From an uncultured Collinsella sp. (GTDB taxonomy: Bacteria; Actinomycetota; Coriobacteriia; Coriobacteriales; Coriobacteriaceae), in assembly GCA_902463875.1 (NCBI GenBank), contig CABQHR010000098.1, positions 1 through 6,799 of the forward strand: 6,799 nucleotides of DNA, read 5' to 3'. Below the pieces are notes generated by a model that was not told the origin of the DNA, ran no database searches, and was given only the letters and a program-made list of their open reading frames with translations. Each line of letters opens with the position of its first letter. Position 1 is the stretch's first letter. Positions 1-3,983 of the stretch are shown in pieces. The translations under genes and the position numbers were made by a program.

Positions 1-72
1 ACGAAAATCGGGCCTACATTCCTCCCCTTAGGTATCGATTACTTCAGTCTGAATGACTTCGCTGAGGCTTAA
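1..72 (+). CDS. 3' end of an unrecognised protein (partial)
   Basis: The plus-strand frame beginning at base 1 stays open for 23 codons and ends in TAA at 70-72. It reads as ordinary protein sequence ending FLPLGIDYFSLNDFAEA, while the other plus frames hit stops at 29-31 and 54-56 and the minus strand is broken by several stops. The segment is visibly richer in A and T than the genes to its right. It would converge on clpX and share the intergenic terminator region. No domain or motif can be recognised from so short a tail, so no function is proposed. It could also be a chance open frame. Confidence 0.4.
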   Translation, partial: TKIGPTFLPLGIDYFSLNDFAEA

Positions 73-114
73 ACAAACACACAGAATAACACAGGTAGTT
101 GGGTGTTTTGCGTA

Positions 115-156
115 TATATAAAATAGCCTCCGACCGTGGGTGGTCAGAGGCTATTT
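115..156 (-). terminator. Intrinsic terminator of clpX, possibly bidirectional
   Basis: A perfect 10-base inverted repeat (121-130 with 147-156) is extended, after one mismatch, by GACC/GGTC (132-135 with 142-145) around a six-base loop. Read on the minus strand, the stem starts about 20 bases after the clpX stop and runs directly into TTTTATATATA, a typical intrinsic terminator. On the plus strand the descending arm ends in ATTT and then GCAAAC, so termination of a converging gene is possible but weaker. A much weaker plus-strand hairpin (AACAC 88-92 with GTGTT 103-107, then TT) lies just before it. Confidence 0.85.
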
Positions 157-177
157 GCAAACACGTTTTAGGCTGGT

Positions 178-1584
178 TTAGCCGTAGATGCGTTGGGGCT
201 GTTCTTCGCCCTTAACCGCCGCTTCGGTTACGACGACCTTGGTAACGCCTTCCTCGCTGGGGAGGTCGAACATCGTCTGCTGCAGCACGTCCTCGCAGAT
301 AGAACGCAGGCCGCGGGCGCCGGTCTTGCGGGCGAGCGCCATGCGGGCGATCTCATGCAGGGCCGCATCCTCAAACTCAAGCTCGACGTCCTCGAGCTGG
401 AACATCTTGCGGTACTGGCGCACCACGGCGTTCTTGGGCTCGGTCAGGATCGACACCAGGTCGTCCTCGTCGAGCGCCTGCGTCTGGGTGACGACGGGCG
501 TACGTCCCACGAACTCGGGGATCATGCCGAATGCATTGAGGTCCTGCGGGAGCACCTGACGCAGCAGGTCGTTCTCGTCGACCGAGGTGGGTCCGGCGAT
601 CTCGGAGTTAAAGCCTACGCCCTTGTTGCCAACGCGATCGGCGATGATCTTGTCCAGACCCACAAAGGCACCGCCGCAGATGAACAGGATGTTGGTCGTG
701 TCGATCTGCAGCAGCTCCTGCTGGGGATGCTTGCGGCCGCCGGTGGGCGGAACGCTGGCCACCGTGCCCTCAAGAATCTTAAGCAGCGCCTGCTGAACGC
801 CCTCGCCCGAAACATCGCGGGTAATGGAGAGGTTCTCGGCCTTGCGGGCGATCTTGTCGATCTCGTCCACGTAGATAATGCCCACCTGCGCGCGCTCAAT
901 GTCGCCATCGGCAGCATTGATGAGCTTGAGCAGGATGTTCTCCACGTCCTCGCCCACATAGCCGGCCTCGGTGAGCGCGGTGGCATCGGCGATAGCAAAC
1001 GGCACCTCGAGGATGCGCGCGAGCGTCTGGGCCAGCAGGGTCTTGCCGGTACCGGTGGGACCGAGCAGCAGGATGTTGGACTTGGCGAGCTCTACCTCGT
1101 CCATATCGTCATCGAACTGCGAGCCCATGTCGTCATCAAAGGCAGACACCGCGGCGCCGCCCTCAATCACGCGGCGATAGTGGTTGTACACGGCCACCGA
1201 CATGGCGCGCTTGGCGTCCTCCTGACCCATAACATAGGCCGAAAGCTCGTCATAGATCTCGTGCGGCGTCGGCACGTGCGTAATGACCTGGCGGTCGTCC
1301 TCGAGCTCAAAGCCCTCGGTCTCGGGGTCCACGGCGGGTTGGGATGCAGCCTGGCCGTGGTCGTTGAGGAAGACTGGCAGCTTGCCGTTGCGGGCAGCGT
1401 CCATAAAGTCCGAAGCAAGCGACTCCTCAAGGATCTCGGAGCAGGCGGCGACGCACTCGTCGCAGATAAAGATGTTGGTCGGGCCCTTTACGAGACGACG
1501 GACCTGGCCCTGCTCTTTTCCGCAAAAGGAGCAGCGGATGGGGTTGCCGTTCTCGTCAAAGTTGTCCTGCATGTTACCTGCCAT
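178..1584 (-). CDS. clpX: ATP-dependent Clp protease ATP-binding subunit ClpX
   Basis: ClpX is the AAA+ unfoldase that recognises tagged or damaged cytoplasmic proteins, unfolds them using ATP and threads them into ClpP. The 468-residue product has the N-terminal zinc-binding domain (C18-x2-C21 and C41-x2-C44) and a long acidic linker (about 50-105). The AAA+ core has Walker A GPTGTGKT (175-182), the pore loop GYVG (208-211), Walker B IIYVDEID (236-243), RKH (284-286), sensor-1 region ILFICGGAF (299-307), a ClpP-docking loop in the form VGF (323-325), IPEFVGR with the arginine finger (R361) and sensor-2 GARGLR (422-427). It is longer than the roughly 424 residues of E. coli ClpX; much of the excess is an acidic insertion (about 141-163) just before Walker A. 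The first ATG is one base after the clpP stop and has AAGGA at suitable spacing. The internal ATG at codon 5 is a less likely start. The hairpin terminator follows the stop. Confidence 0.98.
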   Translation of the reverse strand: MAGNMQDNFDENGNPIRCSFCGKEQGQVRRLVKGPTNIFICDECVAACSEILEESLASDFMDAARNGKLPVFLNDHGQAASQPAVDPETEGFELEDDRQVITHVPTPHEIYDELSAYVMGQEDAKRAMSVAVYNHYRRVIEGGAAVSAFDDDMGSQFDDDMDEVELAKSNILLLGPTGTGKTLLAQTLARILEVPFAIADATALTEAGYVGEDVENILLKLINAADGDIERAQVGIIYVDEIDKIARKAENLSITRDVSGEGVQQALLKILEGTVASVPPTGGRKHPQQELLQIDTTNILFICGGAFVGLDKIIADRVGNKGVGFNSEIAGPTSVDENDLLRQVLPQDLNAFGMIPEFVGRTPVVTQTQALDEDDLVSILTEPKNAVVRQYRKMFQLEDVELEFEDAALHEIARMALARKTGARGLRSICEDVLQQTMFDLPSEEGVTKVVVTEAAVKGEEQPQRIYG

Positions 1585-1585
1585 C

Positions 1586-2206
1586 CTAGGCGTCCTTCGC
1601 GGCGAGGTCGCGCGAGGTGACGATACGGTCGATCAAGCCGTAGTCGAGGGCCTCGGCAGCGGTCAGGTAGTTGTCGCGCTCGGTGTCGGCCTGAACCTTC
1701 TCGATAGGCTGGCCCGATGCGTCGGACAGGATCTGGTTAAGCTCGCGGCGGGTCTTCTTGATCTCCTCGGCCACAATCTCAATCTCGGTCTGCTGACCCT
1801 GGGCACCGCCGCTGGGCTGGTGAATCATGACTTTGGAGTGCGGCAGGCAGAAGCGCTTGCCCTTAGCGCCGGCCGAAAGCAGCACGGCGGCCATGGACGC
1901 GGCCATACCGACGCAGATGGTGGAGACCTGCGGCTTGATGAAGTTCATGGTGTCAAGAATCGCCAGGCCGGAGTAAACCTCGCCACCGGGCGAATTGATG
2001 TAGAGCGAGATATCCTTCTCGGCATCCTGGCTCTCAAGATGCAGTAGCTGGGCAACGACCAGGTTGGCGCTGACGGAGTTGATCTCCTCGCCCAAGAAGA
2101 TGATGCGATCGTTGAGCAGGCGCGAATAGATATCGTAGCTGCGCTCGCCGCGCGGCGTCTGCTCGATAACGTATGGCACGAGGGCAGAATCGAACTTAGC
2201 GATCAT
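1586..2206 (-). CDS. clpP: ATP-dependent Clp protease proteolytic subunit ClpP
   Basis: ClpP is the cytoplasmic serine protease that forms the double-ring degradation chamber served by ClpX. From the preferred start (206 residues, beginning [16 protein letters not shown]) the catalytic triad is Ser104 in GMAASMAA, His129 in MIHQP and Asp178 in DTERDNY, matching Ser97/His122/Asp171 of mature E. coli ClpP. The substrate-strand motif NSPGGEV and the ring-contact region around [10 protein letters not shown] are intact. The start is ambiguous: the frame is also open to ATGs at 2212 and 2218 and to a TTG at 2236. I choose 2206 because GGAG lies six bases upstream and because the extra residues ([10 protein letters not shown]) are not typical of the family. 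The protein sits between tig and clpX and is almost contiguous with clpX. Only one clpP copy is present here, although many Actinomycetota have clpP1-clpP2 in tandem. Confidence 0.96.
   Translation of the reverse strand: MIAKFDSALVPYVIEQTPRGERSYDIYSRLLNDRIIFLGEEINSVSANLVVAQLLHLESQDAEKDISLYINSPGGEVYSGLAILDTMNFIKPQVSTICVGMAASMAAVLLSAGAKGKRFCLPHSKVMIHQPSGGAQGQQTEIEIVAEEIKKTRRELNQILSDASGQPIEKVQADTERDNYLTAAEALDYGLIDRIVTSRDLAAKDA
1593..1597 (-). promoter_or_regulatory. clpX ribosome binding site inside the end of clpP
   Basis: The minus strand reads AAGGA, then eight bases (CGCCTAGG), then the clpX ATG. The site lies within the last codons of clpP, and the clpP stop TAG is separated from the clpX ATG by one base (TAGGATG). 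This supports translational coupling of the two subunits and decides in favour of the first ATG. Confidence 0.8.
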
Positions 2207-2212
2207 ACGCAT

Positions 2213-2216
2213 CTCC
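2213..2216 (-). promoter_or_regulatory. Ribosome binding site favouring the 2206 clpP start
   Basis: The minus strand reads GGAG, six bases (ATGCGT), then ATG at 2206-2204. Of the four possible in-frame starts this one has the best Shine-Dalgarno spacing. A purine run AAGAGAG sits only two bases before the ATG at 2218 and eight before the ATG at 2212, so the 2212 start remains possible. Confidence 0.55.
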
Positions 2217-2252
2217 ATTTCTCTCTTGCGGACCAAATTGGTTCTAGATAAA

Positions 2253-2293
2253 CGTACGGTGCCCGCATGCTATGCATTGGCTGGCACCGTACG
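2253..2293 (-). terminator. Long perfect hairpin between tig and clpP
   Basis: An 11-base perfect inverted repeat (CGTACGGTGCC, 2253-2263, with its complement at 2283-2293) encloses a 19-base loop that itself contains a small nested hairpin (GCAT/ATGC at 2265-2275). In the direction of transcription the stem is followed by TTTATCT. This is short of a full U-tract, so it may be a leaky terminator or attenuator lowering read-through from tig to clpPX, or an RNA stability element. The arms do not match the CIRCE (HrcA), CtsR or HspR operator consensus as I remember them, so a heat-shock operator is not supported. Confidence 0.5.
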
Positions 2294-2298
2294 AAACA

Positions 2299-2312
2299 AC
2301 CGGATAACCGGT
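2299..2312 (-). other. Short hairpin ACCGG-N4-CCGGT upstream of the clpP hairpin
   Basis: A five-base perfect inverted repeat with a TTAT loop is followed on the transcribed strand by TGTTT. It lies only five bases before the longer hairpin at 2253-2293, so the tig-clpP leader carries two stem-loops in tandem, each with a U-rich trailer. A possible but poor -10 element (TATACA, 2312-2317) overlaps its upstream edge, with no convincing -35. The pair may be an attenuator or a tandem weak terminator; function is inferred only from shape. Confidence 0.4.
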
Positions 2313-2369
2313 GTATAACTTTACCCCATCACGGGCACATACATGCGCTCGCGGGCAAGGTGGCGAGAA

Positions 2370-3668
2370 TTACTCGGCGTCCTTGGCGGTCTCGTCGACC
2401 TCGGTCACCTTGGCGTTCTCGACCAGGTGATCGACGGCCTTGGAGCGACGGATGGACTCGCGGACGGCAGGCATGCGGCCATCGGCGATGAACTCGGCCT
2501 TGGAAGCCTCGACGTCCTTGACGCCAGCCTTCTCGAACTCGGCGTTGACGTCGTCCTCGGTAACCTCAATCTTGAGCTCGCGGGCGAGGGCGTCCAGAGC
2601 CAGGGACTCACGGGCAACGTCGTTGGCCTGCTTGTGCAGGTCGCCGATGAACTGCTCCATGGTCAGACCGGAAGCGGGCAGCCAGGTGTCCAGGGTCATG
2701 CCGCGGGCAGCGAGGTTGGACAGGAAGTTCTGGCCAAGCTCCTCAAAGACGGACTGCTCGTAGTCGGCGTCCATCTCGTCGAGCTGCAGGCGCTCGGCGA
2801 GAGCGGAGACGCAACGGTTCTCCTTCTCGGCCGGGAGGCGGGAAGCCTTGTCCTGCTCGATCTCGATCTTGATGGCGTCGCGCATAGCGTCGATGCTGTC
2901 GAAGCCGAAGTCGGACTTGACGAGCTCGTCGGTGAGCTCGGGGGTGTTGCGGACCTTGATGCCCTTGACGGTGACCTCGACGGTGTGGGTCTCGGCCTCC
3001 TCGCCCTCCTCGACCTCGTCGGTCCAGGTGACGGTCTTGACGTCGTCAACGTTAGCGCCGATCAGGGCCTCGTTGAACTCCTTGGGGTTGCTGTCGCTAC
3101 CGGCGATGAGCATGCGGCCCTCGGCGGCAAAGTTGTCGGCGTTCTCGACGGCCTTGAGGTCGACGGTCACATAGTCGTCAGCCTCGACGGCGCGACCCTC
3201 GACGTCCTCGAAGGTGGCACGGTAGTTGAGGAGCATCTCGACCTGGTTGTTGATCTCGGACTCGGTGACCTCCGCAGGGGGCATCTCGATCTCGACGGCG
3301 TCGAAGGAGGAGAGCTCGGCAGCAGGACGCAGGGAGAACTCGACGGTGTAGGTGTAGTCCTCGTGATCCTTGGCGAGGTCGAGCTCCTTGTAGTCACCGT
3401 TCTTGGTGGGGACGATGTCCAGCTCGTTGAGGACGGCGGGCTCGTTGGCGGCGATCAGGTCGTTGGTGGCCTGAGCGAGGGTAGCCTCGGCGCCAAGAGC
3501 GGAGTCGATGACCGGACGGGGAGCCTTACCGGCGCGGAAGCCCGGGAAGCGGTACTTCTTGGCGGTATCCTTGTAGGCCTTCTTGATCGCGGCGTCGACG
3601 TCGGCGGCCGGGATGGTGACCGTAGCGGTGAGCTTGGCGTCCTTGACGTCAGAAGCGGTGATGTTCAA
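2370..3668 (-). CDS. tig: Trigger factor, ribosome-associated chaperone
   Basis: Trigger factor docks at the ribosomal exit tunnel, shields nascent chains and has a peptidyl-prolyl isomerase domain. From the preferred start the product is 432 residues. It has the N-terminal ribosome-binding domain with the signature GFRAGKAP at 43-50, an FKBP-like domain at roughly 140-240, and the helical C-terminal chaperone domain ending in an acidic tail. The FKBP-like domain is divergent: the usual IPGFE-type segment is replaced by SNPKEFNEALIG, so isomerase activity is uncertain. The start is the TTG at 3668-3666, with a perfect AGGAGG six bases upstream. It places the GFRxGK motif at the same number as in E. 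coli and gives the same overall length. The in-frame ATG at 3683 would put AGGAGG inside codons 2-3 and has no good site of its own; the frame also reaches a TTG at 3725. The gene lies between tRNA-Leu and clpP, a conserved arrangement. Confidence 0.96.
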   Translation of the reverse strand: MNITASDVKDAKLTATVTIPAADVDAAIKKAYKDTAKKYRFPGFRAGKAPRPVIDSALGAEATLAQATNDLIAANEPAVLNELDIVPTKNGDYKELDLAKDHEDYTYTVEFSLRPAAELSSFDAVEIEMPPAEVTESEINNQVEMLLNYRATFEDVEGRAVEADDYVTVDLKAVENADNFAAEGRMLIAGSDSNPKEFNEALIGANVDDVKTVTWTDEVEEGEEAETHTVEVTVKGIKVRNTPELTDELVKSDFGFDSIDAMRDAIKIEIEQDKASRLPAEKENRCVSALAERLQLDEMDADYEQSVFEELGQNFLSNLAARGMTLDTWLPASGLTMEQFIGDLHKQANDVARESLALDALARELKIEVTEDDVNAEFEKAGVKDVEASKAEFIADGRMPAVRESIRRSKAVDHLVENAKVTEVDETAKDAE

Positions 3669-3674
3669 CACGTT

Positions 3675-3680
3675 CCTCCT
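3675..3680 (-). promoter_or_regulatory. tig ribosome binding site AGGAGG that decides the start
   Basis: The minus strand reads AGGAGG, six bases (AACGTG), then TTG. A consensus site at ideal spacing makes TTG a better start than the ATG located immediately before AGGAGG. The in-frame GTG at 3671 is only three bases away, too close for efficient initiation. Confidence 0.75.
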
Positions 3681-3692
3681 CATACTGCCCAG

Positions 3693-3722
3693 CTTATCTG
3701 AGGTGCTGGTACCTTTATGCAA
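3693..3722 (-). promoter_or_regulatory. Candidate promoter of tig
   Basis: On the minus strand a weak -35 (TTGCAT, 3717-3722) and a -10 (GATAAG, 3693-3698) are separated by 18 bases. Transcription would begin near 3686, giving a leader of about 18 bases before the TTG start and leaving the ATG at 3683 practically at the 5' end. The spacer contains a small inverted repeat (AGGT-N6-ACCT). The match is only partial, and read-through from the tRNA gene is an alternative source of tig mRNA. Confidence 0.35.
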
Positions 3723-3735
3723 CAAAGAGTCGCGA

Positions 3736-3759
3736 CGGCCGAAGCCGACGCAGATGCGT
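3736..3759 (-). other. Two contiguous small hairpins directly after tRNA-Leu
   Basis: Immediately after the encoded CCA end, the minus strand forms ACGC-ATCT-GCGT (3748-3759) and then CGGC-TTCG-GCCG (3736-3747), the latter with the very stable UUCG tetraloop. A pyrimidine-rich stretch CTCTTTGTT follows some eight bases later. They could mark the tRNA 3' processing site or give weak termination before tig. The distance to the T-rich stretch is too long for a classic intrinsic terminator. Confidence 0.35.
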
Positions 3760-3843
3760 TGGTGCGGGCGAAAGGACTCGAACCTTCACGGGAATCCCAC
3801 CAGAACCTAAATCTGGCGCGTCTACCAATTCCGCCACGCCCGC
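3760..3843 (-). tRNA. tRNA-Leu (anticodon UAG)
   Basis: The minus strand folds as a complete class II tRNA of 84 bases. The acceptor stem GCGGGCG pairs with CGCCCGC, followed by discriminator A and an encoded CCA. The D-arm has a GCG/CGC stem and a TTGGTAGA loop. The anticodon stem is CCAGA/TCTGG with loop TTTAGGT, so the anticodon is TAG and G follows it. The long variable arm is GGG-ATT-CCC. The T-arm is GAAGG/CCTTT with loop TTCGAGT, with one G-U pair. The long variable arm and anticodon identify leucine; the tRNA reads CUA and probably other CUN codons. It has its own promoter upstream and precedes tig by 91 bases. Confidence 0.98.
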
Positions 3844-3862
3844 ATGAGCGCACAGACTAGGA

Positions 3863-3871
3863 ATGATAGCA
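3863..3871 (-). promoter_or_regulatory. Extended -10 promoter of tRNA-Leu
   Basis: The minus strand reads TGCTATCAT, an extended -10 (TGn plus a five-of-six TATAAT match), 19 bases before the tRNA 5' end. Transcription would start near 3856. No good -35 hexamer sits at 16-18 bases, which is tolerated by extended -10 promoters. It lies between the hydroxylase terminator and the tRNA, where a promoter is expected. Confidence 0.6.
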
Positions 3872-3929
3872 GATACGAACGGCAAGCGCACGCACACCTT
3901 TTACAAGCTCACGACCTCACCACGAGTGC

Positions 3930-3959
3930 AAAAGGCGGGACGAGTTGCCCCGCCCCGCC
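3930..3959 (-). terminator. Intrinsic terminator of the molybdenum hydroxylase gene
   Basis: On the minus strand, GGCGGGGC pairs with GTCCCGCC (3947-3954 with 3934-3941, one G-U pair) around a five-base loop and is followed by TTTT. It begins about 25 bases after the stop at 3984. The left arm is doubled (GGCGGGGCGGGGC), so the first GGCGGG (3954-3959) can also pair with the same right arm to give an alternative, larger loop. This isolates the tRNA-tig block from the gene upstream. Confidence 0.9.
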
Positions 3960-3983
3960 AATTACGACTTGTTCGCTGACCTG

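Noticed and set aside
1102..1140. Start of a repeat array or CRISPR
   Set aside because: There are only two copies, in frame within clpX and encoding FDDDM twice, with no further units nearby.
193..1620. A 475-codon open frame on the plus strand opposite clpX
   Set aside because: It is antisense to a fully recognisable clpX, its translation shows no domain, and long antisense frames are expected opposite GC-rich codon use.
2253..2293. Heat-shock operator (CIRCE, CtsR or HspR type) upstream of clpP
   Set aside because: The arms CGTACGGTGCC share no convincing match with those consensus sites, so the repeat is described only as a hairpin.
2343..3701. A 452-codon open frame on the plus strand opposite tig
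   Set aside because: The translation is a low-complexity Leu/Gly/Val/Asp-rich mirror of the Glu/Ala/Asp-rich trigger factor, with no recognisable domain.
3760..3843. tRNA-Leu as an integration site for a mobile element
   Set aside because: No integrase gene and no repeated tRNA 3' segment are seen in the window.
3715..3897. A 60-codon minus-strand frame with GVAELVDAPDLGSG
   Set aside because: This is the well-known spurious translation of a tRNA gene; the frame simply runs across tRNA-Leu.
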